From Adiantum capillus-veneris (Eukaryota > Streptophyta > Polypodiopsida > Polypodiales > Pteridaceae): a stretch of DNA of 64,000 bases. Every line of letters starts with the position of its first letter. Position 1 is the stretch's first letter. The notes beneath the pieces are model-generated. The model made no database searches. It was not told where the DNA came from and saw only the letters and a program-made list of their open reading frames with translations. This document shows positions 24,889 to 37,064 of the stretch, piece by piece. The stretch spans positions 69,090,567-69,154,566 of the forward strand of contig CM043970.1 in the NCBI GenBank assembly GCA_014529385.2. The letters are read 5' to 3'. The position numbers and the translations under genes were made by a program.

Positions 24889-26400
24889 TGATGCATGGTT
24901 TTTAGGACCCCTTCTGAAGATGCAATAGAGGCACAGTCAGTTGCTGGGGAGATGAGGATACTCTAGTCCAAGGGATCTCGAAAGAGAAGAAAAATCTACT
25001 TCACAAGCACCAAAGAGTAAAAAGTGCCATGGACAGAAGATACGTGGGAACGAGCTCTTATGCATGCTTACAACCTATATCTTACAGAATAGCCCATTCT
25101 AGGTGTGAATTTCTAGTGAAATTTACACGAGGATGTTCGTGTGGACTCATAGCACAGCATACTCCGTTTTCACTTTTTTACCGACAGTAAATATTTTTTA
25201 CCACAGTAAATATTTTTCACCTACATGGTAAATACAAATCACTTTTTACCTACAGTAACTTTTTTTATCCATGGTAAATATTTTTTACTGCACCATAAGT
25301 ATTTGGTAAGTAACAGTTCACTGTTACTAGAAGCAATGATTGGGCATCAACAATGCAGTTACAGGAGGAGAAAAGGGGAAAATCTTATGGTAAAGGTGAG
25401 TCAACAGGGATAAAGACTTTTGAGTTGAAAAGAGACATGCTGATTTTTTCAAAGAACACATGTCAAAAGAAGCCATGGTTGAGGATTTTTTGAGAATTTG
25501 ATATTCAGGAGGACCCAGCAGGTCCCCCCCTGACATGTGCAGAACCTCCAGTTTCAATAGCCACCTACCTGCTCTTAAATGCTGGTCAAGGCCATATCCC
25601 CATGTGTCACAATCAGAAAAAATCAGCATTTACCCTCCCCTCTCACATCAATCTAGAGAATATCTTGATGGTGACATATCAGGTGACCTCAATCTGTTGA
25701 CCACCCTAAGCAAAAAGTAACCCCAATCAGCGGATTTAAGCATGTTTATCCCTAATCCTAAACCCTCTCAGAAACCTATATAAGGAGGCCTTCTCTCACT
25801 CAAAACCACAACACTTCACCCACTTCACCAAGCAACGAAGCTATGACGACATTGCTCACAACGAGGAGCTATGGATAGAGCTCTACTCTCTCTCCCTCTC
25901 TCTCTCTCCCTCTAGTATGCTACATTACTAGCCCTAAAACCTAAATAAGGAGTCTTCTCTCATGCTCCATGGCCACCATCCTCGCCATCATTCTCTAAGG
26001 TATTGATGTGTTGCTAGTAGGATCATACCTACTTACTGGGTTGATTGTTTTTGACAAGGGATTATGCCATCCTTGGCTTGATTCTCTATATCCTTGTTAT
26101 GTATGATCAGATGCCGTTGTATTGTTAAGCTGATGTGTTGTGTATATATATGCTACATAAGGTCCCTAACCTTCGTTTCTATGTGTTTTGCCATATGTTT
26201 TGATGCCATCATAATGCCAGAAGTCTCACTTGCCTATGTGCACTATGTGTGAGGTCCCTAAACCTCGTAATTTAGGGTGGTGCCCCCTTTGTTTTGTTCT
26301 TTGCTTGTTTGCATGAGGCGTGGTTTGTGGAGTGTGCACGAGTACAGAGGCCACCCGATTGCACTGCTCTTTTTCCTGCTATCAACTAACTTTCATAGTG
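24889..26400 (+). repeat. Gypsy C 3' LTR (right end approximate)
   Basis: This starts TGATGCATGG after the polypurine tract. It contains U3 tandem motifs (25174-25328) and a TATA box, CCTATATAAGG, at about 25775, followed by a C/A-rich leader and a CT-rich stretch near 25890. With no 5' LTR in the window I cannot fix the CA end. It probably lies between about 26200 and 26620. Confidence 0.6.
25174..25328. repeat. U3 motif array TTTTTACC-ACAGTAAATA with a terminal palindrome
   Basis: About six imperfect copies of a tttttacc / acagtaaata unit are arranged head to tail. The array ends in the perfect inverted repeat AGTAACAG-TTCA-CTGTTACT (25309-25328). Within an LTR U3, such arrays are often enhancer or factor-binding clusters. 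Confidence 0.7.
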
Positions 26401-26628
26401 TTAGGCATCTTCTTATCAGTGTTCCACATAACACAAGCTCTATTCATGTTGGGATAGTTGATAGCGGGGCAAATGGAACTTTGCCTAGGGAGGCAGCCAT
26501 ATCCTTGATACAAGGCCACAAAAAAGCAGTATTTCCACAAACTCAACCCATACTGGGCATTTAGACAACAATTACTCCTTAATTTGCTTGATTGGCTGCC
26601 AGGGAAGAACATGAACAACTTGCCAACA

Positions 26629-27015
26629 TTAGATAATTATTGAGGTAGAATGAAAGGCTTTCTGATCCTCTACAGAAAAAAACAGAACTTCATACAGTCC
26701 TAACCCATTGTAGAAAACCTTGTCGACTACAACTTTCTTAAAGCCCTGGTCCAGATAACCTGCTATCTCATTTAGGGCCGAAAGTTTGCCTGTGAAATAT
26801 AGCACTATAGCACGACTCTTAAAAGCTGAGACTTGAGACATGACTTTTATGACAGGGATGCAAACTGTATGCTTTCCTTTAACTTGAGGGTCGGAGGTTA
26901 ATGCCTCAGTTAGGCAACTAGTTAGTTCATCTTCAGAGAGCGTGCCTTTGTCAGCCCTTACAGGTGGCATGGATGCTTCCTTAGGATTCAGACAAAACAC
27001 CGTTGGTAGAGCCAT
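26629..27015 (-). CDS. Hypothetical protein, 128 aa
   Basis: This open frame begins MALPTVFCLNPKEAS and runs to a TAA at 26629. Its second half (SRAIVLYFTGKLSALNEIAG, then FYNGLGLYEVLFFSVEDQ) has the alternating pattern of a small alpha/beta RNA-binding-like fold. It vaguely resembles DUF4283-type N-terminal domains of plant retroelement and LINE ORF1 proteins. That resemblance is from memory and weak. It is isolated between the gypsy C LTR and a CT array, and has no flanking TE signals. Confidence 0.35.
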   Translation of the reverse strand: MALPTVFCLNPKEASMPPVRADKGTLSEDELTSCLTEALTSDPQVKGKHTVCIPVIKVMSQVSAFKSRAIVLYFTGKLSALNEIAGYLDQGFKKVVVDKVFYNGLGLYEVLFFSVEDQKAFHSTSIII

Positions 27016-27228
27016 GGTGCAAATTGGTCAAACGAGGACCTGAGATAAGACAACTGAAGTGAGTGCTAGCAGGAGAAGGTCCGATTCTCAGTCTGAGTAG
27101 AATACGCGACGACCTAAGCCTTGTTGGGAGAACGAAGCCCAAAGATCCCTCAACCTCTCACAAAGATAGAGAAGTGTCATCTGAAATGCCAAGCAGATCC
27201 CTCGCGTCAAAAATCCACATCCTCTTCT

Positions 27229-27232
<4 letters not shown>

Positions 27233-27287
<55 letters not shown>
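27233..27287. repeat. (CT)n microsatellite
   Basis: An uninterrupted CT array. Ser-Leu open frames across it are artefacts. Confidence 0.95.
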
Positions 27288-27288
<1 letters not shown>

Positions 27289-30200
27289 GGATGTGCATGC
27301 ACATTCGTGACACGTGGCAACGCTCAACTCGAGAATTTCTTAAGGTCTATAAAGAAGTAGTATAGATGGTGATTTTTTTTCATTGTTGAAAAACTACAGT
27401 GGATTTATTTACAAATAATAAAAGTTTTGACATCAACTACATTGTAGTTAAATACGTTTTTACATTTCCTATATAGAGAATATTGTCTAATAGAAGTGTG
27501 TTGGTTAACTATGGTTTTCCTATATAAGAAATAGAAGGTACGAGCATATATAGAATCATCATATTATGTAGACATTTCCTTTCCCTAGATATATGTAGGA
27601 AATCAAACTTGGTATAACTAGTAGAATATATGCATTTTACAAGATACATAGGTTTTCTCTATGTAGGAATTGATTTAAAATTCCTTGTGCCCCCTTTCCA
27701 ACGTTATCATTTTCCGCTACACACAAGCTACTAGTGCATTAAATGTTACAAATGATGTGCACATGGGGTAAATAAATGAAAATTTTGATCTCTTGTAAAA
27801 CTTAGGGTGGTGGATGGGCCAGCTTTTTGCAAAGCATTAAGAGGGCTTCTTGGCTTTAGTCCATGCACATAACATATTTAGAAAGAGAACAAACACACAC
27901 TTTCAAGTGAGCACATACACACTTAATCAAAAGGATTAATGAGAAAAATATTAGTATCAAAATAAAACTTCCCCTAAAAAAAGAACTTGAGTTTTCATGC
28001 ATCTAACCTCCGATTCAAGCATTCATGGGTGCAGTAGAAAGCTCTCGATAAAGGCTTATAATACATGTGTATATAGATAGGTGATATTGCAAGGGAAGTA
28101 CTATGCAAGACCACCAATGCTGGTCAAAATAGTGCCTCCTTGAGAGTTGTAGAAACAAAGTATCCAATGCAATCAATCAAGAATTAAGACACGATTTATG
28201 TTAGTTCTAGGGCAAAATTACTCGATAAGAAATTCATGTACAAAGTACGTCATATATAGGCATTGTGAGAGATGTAGCCTTCTAGGTGTCATCACATGCA
28301 TAGGATTCAAGGTCTTTGTTACACATGGTTGTCAAGCTTAGAGGAGTTGCACACACAAGTGATTGCTCAATTTGAGCTGATCTAACAATTTAATCCTCAA
28401 TCTAATTATCCTTAACATTGGCTATGATAGTGCTCATATAGACTTGCCAAAATCCAATGATTGAGATGATTATAATTGAGTCACACTCATCTAATTCTAG
28501 AGATTCATGAATCAATTTTGTGATTAGAGAGATAGAGCACTAAATCTAGCAAGTTGTGATACAACATGTAATGACTACGGTGGATAGACCAATGAGGCAT
28601 TCATCATAGTTAGATCATCGTAACAATAAGGAGTGAGTAGATTAGAGAGAATTTACTTAATACATTGAAATGAATTCTTGATTGATTAGAAGGGAGAGAT
28701 TATAAGTTTAGCTCAATGTACTTATATAGGCTTTTTGTTGGGAGAAGAGGGAGAGATCGACTGCTTAAGCTATTCAACACATGCTCCAAAACATCACCAT
28801 CGACCTGTCCACCTCTTCTTCCAATTTCCAAGCACACACACACACCTACACTATGACACACACACACACATAGTGAACATAGAATTGACATAGACGTGCT
28901 TGTAAGAGAGTGTAATAGATGTGTACGGGATGGAGATTAGATTAGAGAGTACACAGAAAAATAACCATAGCATAAGAGAGTAGAGAGGAGAATCTGCAAG
29001 AGAAAGGCCTAAATCTAGCCCCAAACTCCACGGCACCTCTCTTGTGGAGTTGGTATTTAATATATTATTTTTGAGTTTAAGGTGCCAAAAATTGAGGCCC
29101 CTCTTTTACAACCACTTCACTTTTGTAAATGAGTGAAGATCATTAGTTCTTGCATGATCCATAAGGGAAGTTCTCACTACAACTATTTACAGAGCCATAG
29201 TGGCTTATTGAAATGATATTCTAAAATAGTGTGCAAATATAAAATGGCCAAGAGTAATTGCCGTCGCCTCTTCATCAACTCCCCGCATTCCACTCTACAA
29301 AATCATCATCAACTCAATTAGTAAAATTAATAGACAACACATAATTAACCATTACGCCAGCTATCCCAATTGCAGCTAACCACTACAATAGGAGGGTGCC
29401 CAGTCTCGTAACACTTGTGTAGAATCAATCAACCTGAATTTTACCCTATGGATAGAGGTGCATACTCAAAATAACATGTCCTTAAATTTAGCTTGATCAT
29501 GTGAGTATATGATGTTGATTCTATTTGTGACTTTCTTCGTTGTTAGGAAGGGGGAGAAACTCAAGAGAAACCAAATATTGAAAATTTTATTTTATAAGGA
29601 CGTACATCTCTATCATTGTTAGAAATGATAAAGAGGCAATGCAAAAGAAATTTTTTGGGAATTTTTATTGTCATTGCATTGTTTGCTTTGCAATTGGGAC
29701 TTTGTATCATATCTAGTGCTTAAAACTTATCTGTAAGTGGGATAACATCATATGATGTGATAACATTGATAATCGATTAAAAGGAACACAAAATATGAAT
29801 TGTGCAATGATAAAATATAAGATGGAGAAATGTATGCATCTCAAAAATAAGTAAGAAGTCCAATGGAGACAATCAAGCTGTAGCATAATAGATTTGTGAA
29901 ATTCTCATTCTCATTACTAAAATAGTTTCATCTCTTTGTCTACTTGTGCATTATATCCTTTGAATCTCCAAGGAGCAAGAAGTAGGTTATGTTATAACCC
30001 CAATAATAAATAAGTTTCATGAATGCATGTAAATTGAAACCAATCTTCATACGCATGCACCTAGTACAATGCCATTGATATTTTTAAAAAAGAAACATAT
30101 TTTCACGTACATTTAGCCTATGGCAAATAAGAAGTAAGCTTCGTTGTTGTATCCTAAAACGTTGGCTTCGCTACAAATGCTAGGCTAACCTACTAATAGA

Positions 30201-30942
30201 GAGATTGCATGCATCCAAGGTTACTTAGTTCGGTTGTCACCAACATGAATACTTCGTTAAGCTCAAATCCTCACTTGAATTCTCAAGTTCCTACTCCAGT
30301 AGAAATATGTGTTTCGAGGATTGAGAGCCATTCCTATTCTATGCTATAGACAAGTAGACAAAAAGCAACATATCTTTGAGGAAAGAAGAACAAAGGGCTT
30401 GATTCAGGGAGCCGATTTCCACTAGCTTTGACCATATAATTGTGCAAAAATGACCAAGCTAAATTCAAACCTGATGCATAAAGGTGCATGCTCAAAACAA
30501 CAAGTCAAGATCATATGAGTAGATAAAGACCATCAGAAGTAAGTTTTCGCTATCATTGGCGATGAACAAATCTGATGTACTTTTGAGGTCATTAAAGGGG
30601 GTTATTCCATTTTCGATTGACCATATGCTATATGCTAATGACATGATGTGGAAAAAAATGAAGTGGTTATGTGCTAATGCGGGGATGTGGAGAAAACTCA
30701 TGATGAGGGTGACTAGAAGGGTGGTTATGTGTGCTTTAACAATTGTCTTCTATCCAAGATCTTCAGAATGGAGCTTGACATTATAGGAGAGCTTCTATGC
30801 ATACCAATACTCCTCAAAACAATAATGGTGTGGTTTCTTTGGTGACATTTTTGAAATGTTCAGGTAATTACACAAGAAGATTTAGAAATTTTCTCATGTA
30901 GGAAAATTTGGAGTCTTTTTTAGTGTTTTTCATACAATGAAT
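27288..30942. other. AT-rich intergenic DNA
   Basis: No gene is supported. It includes two (CA)n runs near 28836-28870 and a diverged direct repeat: an ggtgcatRctcaaaaYaaca core near 29457 recurs near 30484, each followed by gatcatRtgagta. Confidence 0.5.
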
Positions 30943-31096
30943 AACATCATGAGCTTCTGCTCGAAAGGCACCACATATCTAGCTAGGTACGATTGGGGGC
31001 AGGGTACCACCGGCCCCCCCACCGGGCCGGCGGTCCCTTGCCCCCAATCATACCTAGCTAGATATCGGTGCCTTACTCGCAGAAGCTCATGATGTT
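30943..31096. repeat. 154-bp near-perfect foldback (miRNA-precursor-like or MITE)
   Basis: The left arm (30943 to about 31016) and right arm (about 31023-31096) are inverted copies of about 73 bp with roughly eight mismatches and a 1-nt bulge, joined by a C/G-rich loop of about 6-10 nt. The outer stem is AACATCATGAGCTTCTGC paired with its complement. The inner stem includes GATTGGGGGCA. No target duplication is visible at the outer ends. It lies about 350 bp downstream of the gene at 31447-32115. I did not match it to a miRNA family that I remember. Confidence 0.75.
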
Positions 31097-31446
31097 GAGG
31101 CAAGTCACAATGTGAGAATTATTGTGAGAATCTGTTCAAAACTTCTTGTGTTAGCGTCCCAAAACTAAAGCTAGGTTCTTCAATATTGGGAATCAATGAC
31201 TGTCATGTCAAAGCAATATACAGTTTTGGAAAAAACAATGTTATCAAAAGCAGAGTCATCGAGCTCGCATGAAGTATTGCTTGCTACACTAAGAGCACAA
31301 TAAAAGATTGAAGTTAAACAACACTACAGAAGAATAAGGGCGAACCATAGCAGAATAATAATTCATCGTGAGCTAGCTGCTTCCAATTAAAATAAGCACC
31401 TTACTAACAAAAATGCAGAATTTGGACGTTTGCTTCATTCTTTAAA

Positions 31447-32115
31447 CTAATTTGACCGTGAATTATATGTTCCCAATCTCAGCTCTAGATCTAGCTCTTG
31501 CTCCGCCACAAGCTCTCGCTTTAATGGTTTTGGTTTCAGCTGCACCTCTCGCTCTAGTACTGGATCAAACGGTTTACTGTTCCCCAACCTCAGCTCTAAA
31601 TCTAGGCTTGGCTTCGGCTCTGGTTTCACTTGCAACTCTGACTCTCCTTCTGCTTCTGCGTCTTCTGCATCCTGCTCTTGCAGCTCAAGCTCATGAGGAT
31701 GACGGTGCTCATAAGACGCACCCACATTATGGGCGAGGTTGGCGATGTATTCTCGTGGGTGGGGACTCTGAGGCCGTGCAAACTCTTTCACGAGCTTGCG
31801 GAGGTGATCGGCATCTTGGGGATAATTTAGGAGGCAATCAAAGTACTGGTCCTCATCTTGGTAAATGAAAGCCATGATGAAGTCTCCAGCCTTGGCCACG
31901 GCCTGCGCACTTATACGATGAGAGCCGCATGAGATGCTGGTAGACGGTTTTGCATTCCTAAAGCGGCCTTGTGGAAGATCAGCTGGCAGTATCACCTCTC
32001 CCCACCATTTACCTCCTTCTACCCGTCCGGAAACCATTAACATTGTATTGTTCTTGCAACATCTACTGGTCGTGCTCTTTATAGCCGGTTTCTTCTTGGG
32101 ATTATGAGATACCAT
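31447..32115 (-). CDS. Protein with two C-terminal EAR-type repressor motifs
   Basis: The first ATG (32115) gives about 222 codons. The frame is open slightly further, and an ATTTGTGCAG just upstream could be a splice acceptor, so this may be a last exon. The N-terminus is basic (NPKKKP). The centre (WWGEVILPADLPQGRF, then AKAGDFIMAFIYQDEDQYF) loosely resembles the second half of a B3 DNA-binding domain. An acidic segment follows, then LDLELRLG twice (residues about 171-178 and 208-215) inside a duplicated unit of about 37 residues. LxLxL EAR motifs recruit plant co-repressors. No retroelement signals flank it. Likely a nuclear repressor, but the family is unproven. Confidence 0.6.
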   Translation of the reverse strand: MVSHNPKKKPAIKSTTSRCCKNNTMLMVSGRVEGGKWWGEVILPADLPQGRFRNAKPSTSISCGSHRISAQAVAKAGDFIMAFIYQDEDQYFDCLLNYPQDADHLRKLVKEFARPQSPHPREYIANLAHNVGASYEHRHPHELELQEQDAEDAEAEGESELQVKPEPKPSLDLELRLGNSKPFDPVLEREVQLKPKPLKRELVAEQELDLELRLGTYNSRSN

Positions 32116-32130
32116 TCTTAATCCCTGCAC

Positions 32131-32911
32131 AAATTATAATCAGAGATAAGAACCAGCTTCACATGAGGCTTGCGTTTCTTATGTAGCAAATTTCTAGCTC
32201 TCAAAACAGTGCTCCAATAGAAAAATGAAAACCTTATCGCCTTTTGGACTTGGTCAGTACGTTGATCACACAAGGAGCTTTAGACGTACTCCCATATAGT
32301 AATCCTTCCAACATTTGATTTATTTGCTAGATGCAAATAGCAAGCCTTGTGTGCTAGCCCAATTGAACTAGTAATTAAGACCACCTTTTAACTTAATTGC
32401 TAGATGGAAATAGGAATCTTAATTCTGAACCAATTGTTATATAGCAACTTTGTATATTTACCAAATAGAAGTAGCAAAATCATAGTCACTTTGAAATTCC
32501 CATATAGCAATTAGATGTTGTTGCTAGATATAACAAGTAATATTGTTGTTCCTATGCACTTACTATATTGCAGTTACTCATACTTACGACATGTAGTTGT
32601 TATTCATAAGCATTTCATCTTTTCATGTTATACAACTATGAACATGTGACCCTTTCTCTCAACGGGGGAGGGCGGCGAAGAGAGAGAAAGAGGGGGGGGG
32701 GGGGCAAGGGAGAGCATCGTCGATATGTCTTTCTTCACAGATGGGTGAGATTATCAGTTCTTTTCTGTCGAGATCCTGGCTACATCACATAGAAGTATGC
32801 ACCCCCACAATGGTTCATTTTACATTCGTCATATAGGCCATTGTGCATCTCCAGAGGTCTCTTATGTACACAAATTACAACCCGATTGTGTGTGTGTGCA
32901 CGTGTGTGTGT

Positions 32912-32979
<68 letters not shown>

Positions 32980-33109
32980 TGACATCTACTATTGGGCATA
33001 CTCCACAATCAATGCACTCTTAGACACGCATTATCCTTCAAGATGCTGGCATAGGTGATTGCATCTATAGCTAGGAAGAGGTTCTCACTTTGGTTTTGTT
33101 GAAAACAAC
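32131..33109. other. Intergenic DNA with a GT/GA compound array
   Basis: This contains a short G run near 32692 and a compound (TG)n-(GA)n array at about 32889-32974. No gene is supported. If the EAR-motif gene has an upstream exon it should lie here, but I could not identify one. Confidence 0.5.
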
Positions 33110-33760
33110 GTAGATCTATTTTCCCTTCACCACTTGAACATACCATGTAGCTAGTCAATTTTGAGCAAGAAGCTAGCCACTTGGACATACCATGTACTTA
33201 ATTTTGAACAAGAAGCTAGCCAAGCGCTTTTACTGCTTCGGTAAATGTCGTACATTTGTTATATGTTTCAATTGAACATTGGCAAGCATTCTATTTTTTT
33301 TGGATCGTGATTCGTCCTCGACTAATAATCTCGCCCTCCATATGTTCACCATATCAGCTTTTTGCATAATGCCACTTCCCTCATTTGAAGATGCAAGTCA
33401 AGATGTTGAATCTACTAAGAGGTCCTCTCTTTGCATCCGAGAAAAACAACCTAGACCTTCTTTGTCCTTCGCCACTTGGACATACTATGTAGTCAATTTT
33501 GAATAGGAAGGTAGCTAAGCACTTTTGTGCTTTTGCAAATACCATACTATTGTCATATGTTTCAACAGAAGATTGCCAAGCATATCGTTTTTTTTGGATC
33601 ATCCTTGACTAATAATTTCACATTGTATATATTCACCATATTAGCTTTTTGCATAATGCCATTGGCCTTGAATATGAAAGCCAAGATGCTTGAATCTGAT
33701 GAGATACCCTCGCTTTGTATCTAACAAAAACTACCAAAAGCTTCGTTGTCTATGTTGGAC
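33110..33760. repeat. Tandem repeat of about 294 bp
   Basis: About two diverged copies. The ttttttttggatc word at 33293-33306 recurs at about 33587-33600 with matching context on both sides (catatgtt/tatattcaccatat-agctttttgcataatgcca, and cttggacata-catgta before it). No protein is conserved between the copies. Confidence 0.65.
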
Positions 33761-34874
33761 ATGTCCTTCTCAGAAGGGCACCACATTAGGCATACATATT
33801 GACCAATAAGTGCTTGAAATATACATCTTTCTCAACCAATTAACAACTTTTTGGAATCTCAAAAGTAAACCACACTTGCATACATGTCAAGAGATGACCT
33901 TTGGGATTGGAATTTCATCAACAACTTGTTGTGCTCTCAAAGGTAACCATAGTCCAAGAGACAACAATTGAGACACTTTCAAACATATGGACAATCCAAG
34001 AGATGCCCTTTAAGGCATAACACACATCCAGAACTTGGTGTGCTGATTCTTCATCTCATCATGTATATTTTAGCTATGTCAACCTCTTACATAGTGCATA
34101 TGCGCTCAAAATGTTGCCAAGAGATGACATCTCGAATCAAGATGTAGTACACGAGATGGCAAATGAAACTAAAATCTAGTCAGTAATTTTTGTGCTTTGA
34201 TAAGTCAATGTAACATTTAATTGTCTAATAACTTGTGTGCAGCGGAAAATAGCATGAACATAGTGAGCATTTCATTAGAATAGCTTCCTAATGAGAATAA
34301 CAAGAGTGTTTGGGTGGAGAGAGCAACGAAAAGTATAACACCTAGTTAGATAGCATGAATAATACTTCAAAAGAGAGAGAAATTAAGCAACTGACAAAAG
34401 TTGAGGACCGGATTGGCATGGAGCCGGTCCCCCCTCCAAAAGGCTTTGTATTATGGTTTCTCCCATCAAGAGAGACATTTTACAATGCAATTCTTTGTGT
34501 TCCTTCAATAGTAGCTAGTGCAATGAAGATGGAAAGTTCATGCACTAAGCAAAACACTTATCGAACACAACATCAATTGCCTCACGATCTCAGACCCAAG
34601 ACCTCACACACCTTCAAAGATGGTGAGAGATAGCGGGGTATGAGAGTAGAATTAGAGGAAGAAGGAGTATTCTTACGAGAAAGATGTACATATCCTCACA
34701 TAATCACTCATATTAGCATAGCTTAGCTTATTGATTAGCATGGTAGAGGAGATGAGCATGCATTGAAGCTTGGCTCTTGGTTGGATTTGCATCACATAGC
34801 CAAGAGTTGTTGGTTTAGGCCTCCCTTCTCACAAGTTTGAGAAGGAGACAGAGTCTTCTTTGATTCACACATGA

Positions 34875-34905
<31 letters not shown>

Positions 34906-36230
34906 ATAATGCCTTCCAAAAATCAGTCCCCTCTCTCTCTTGATCGACCCCTCTTGCTATTTGCTCATTCTCACACCTCATTGGACCTCCCCCGGCCTAG
35001 CGAATGAAAATCAAGCATCATAAGTGATAGTCTTCTGACATGTGTCCCCCTTTCCCCTTTTGTGAGAGCTTTACGTAATTACTTAATTCAACTAAACTCT
35101 CATTGGACCCCTTGGGAGACTGTCCAATAGTCTTATGGAGAGATTAATTCTTATTGGTTCTTTTATTAAGTGTTTTTAAATTAATTAAACTATATTTACT
35201 CTAGTTTAATTCTCATTGGTCCACCTCGAAGGCCATCCAATAGGAACTGAGTACACCTTGTGGACATCTGCGCTAGGGAGCTGACATGTGTCCCTCGTTC
35301 CCTTTGTGTAAAGGGAGCTTGTGTGTGTGTGTGTGTGTGTGTGTGTGAGTTTCTCTCTCATCTCCTACTTCTAGGGCTCACCCCCTCCTATGTAGGTATG
35401 GTTGAAGACTTTTGGGACACACACAAAGCATCCAATTTCCCTAGGCTTTTGACCTTCGGACAGAACCTTTGAATTTTGGAACCTTAGCATTTTTAAGTCT
35501 TAATGGGCTCAACCTTAGGGTCTTTGAAGCCCATTGGTGCACATTGCTCCTTTGCAGATGGTCCCCCCTTTTGGATCCCTATTTACCCTCCTTTAGATCC
35601 CTATTGTGGCCGGTCTGCTAGCTTAACCAATATTCTAGCTTTTTCTCCCTTGGCAATTCCCCATTTTAAATGATCAGTTTAACATGTGGAAATCATTTAG
35701 GAGATCAATTAGATATTGATTATTATGACAATCAACATCATTTAATTGAGTAAAAATTCACCAATGATTGTCAAGTATGTGTCCTACTTTGGCAAGCAGT
35801 TGTCACATTGCATACATATTGACCCCGAGGATGCTCAATATGTGTCGTGCTTCAGTAACCCACTAATTTTATTAGTGTATTCTACTAACTTTGTACAAAT
35901 CCTTCTTCTTAGCATAGGCTTTTAGCGATATACTAGAATAGACTTTCAAGACCTCATCATTCTATTCCCCTCCATGTTTGGGTTGTCTAGCAAATATTAT
36001 TGGACATCAGTCGTGGAGAATTGATATTTGACATCCTTTGATATCATTTGACACAGTCATCAAATATCCTGGGATGTGAAATTATGAATTGATATACTAG
36101 GGGGCGCATTCCTTGGGCGAAGCGCAGGATCGACTGAGCTCGAACGATAGTTTTCTAAGAGATGTTGTTGCATGATAAGTTTTTTTTAAAAGTTATTTAG
36201 GGCGAGTTACATCCCGCAGTGCATTCGCTC
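33761..36230. other. Intergenic DNA with two GT arrays
   Basis: (GT)n runs lie at about 34877-34905 and 35320-35346. Each is near a loosely repeated segment (tgacatgtgtccc at about 35038 and 35282; ctcattgg with acc/tcc at about 34978, 35099 and 35211). No gene is supported. Confidence 0.5.
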
Positions 36231-36232
36231 GG

Positions 36233-36280
36233 TTGGCTTAGAGCAAGAGCTACTATCCTTGATCGCATGCGTTCGATACC
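36233..36280 (+). repeat. tRNA-like internal promoter boxes (candidate SINE head)
   Basis: TTGGCTTAGAGC resembles an RNA polymerase III A box and GTTCGATACC (36271-36280) matches a B box. They are about 30 nt apart, as in tRNA genes and tRNA-derived SINEs. No full cloverleaf forms by eye, so it is not called as a tRNA. Confidence 0.35.
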
Positions 36281-36481
36281 TGCAATTATGCCTTATCGTT
36301 TTAGAAGACGAGTTTACAAGAGGTAAATAACTACGTTGAGAGATGGAATATTCTTGACTAATGAATAAATTGAAGAACCTGCCAGTATGTACCAACGATT
36401 TTAGAAATTAAAAAGAAAATCAGAATCAACACGTGTGTGTCCGCGGCAGCGTGCATAAGAGCTGGCTTGGTCTACGCAGAC

Positions 36482-36486
<5 letters not shown>

Positions 36487-36546
<60 letters not shown>
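36487..36546. repeat. (CT)n microsatellite
   Basis: An uninterrupted CT array of about 60 bp. The ORFs across it on both strands are artefacts. Confidence 0.95.
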
Positions 36547-36549
<3 letters not shown>

Positions 36550-37064
36550 TAGATTTACAAGGGCAAGGGAAGGCATGCTATGTGTCTGTGTTGGCAGAAA
36601 GGAAGGAAATAGGGATTGGTGGAGGTTGGTAGAGAGGGTCGAGGAGATGGGCATAGAGAAGGTGGATGGATTAGGGTGGGGACCATGGGAATGTGGAGGA
36701 AGATTCTACGGAATATTCTAGCAGATGAATTTATTTTGGCACTTACCAGTATGTCGTCACGATTTTACAAATTGTTTTATTAGTGGGTATCTACCCGAGA
36801 TACCCTCAAACCGAAAGTCGAATACTAGAAGAAAAGTCGGGCATGCGAGGTAGGAGGAGGGATGGGGCAAGGCTTGGCGTAGAAGATGGCGCATGGTCAG
36901 TTTTGCTGACAGCTGAGCCGAAGTCACAAACAATCGTAAACACCGGAGGAGGGGGTGGCATGAGCAGCAGGCTAGGAAGCGAGCGCGCGACAGAGAAAGG
37001 GGGGCCTTTATTATTTTTTTAACGCTGGCTGTTGAGTTGTCGACAATGTGGATGTTGGTCTGCA

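Larger units (their letters stand above)
20346..26400 (+). mobile_element. Gypsy C: 5'-truncated Ty3/gypsy element with two RNase H domains
   Basis: The pro-pol region (20372-24559), polypurine tract (24871) and 3' LTR (from 24889) are present. Gag, PBS and 5' LTR are missing, and the left edge abuts CACTA sequence near 20345-20372. The second, plant/archaeal-type RNase H between the usual RNase H and integrase places it with the Tat-like lineages of Ty3/gypsy. The gag-protease linker also has a counterpart in gypsy D, so the two belong to one family. The right limit is uncertain because the LTR end was not located. Confidence 0.88.

Noticed and set aside
26433-26564. VDSGANGT peptide as a copia protease or second primer-binding site after the gypsy C LTR
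   Set aside because: Only the DSGA tetrapeptide fits. The surrounding residues do not match a protease and no neighbouring retroelement domain is present.
36231-36300. Functional tRNA gene
   Set aside because: Only A- and B-box-like words are present. No acceptor stem or complete cloverleaf can be drawn.
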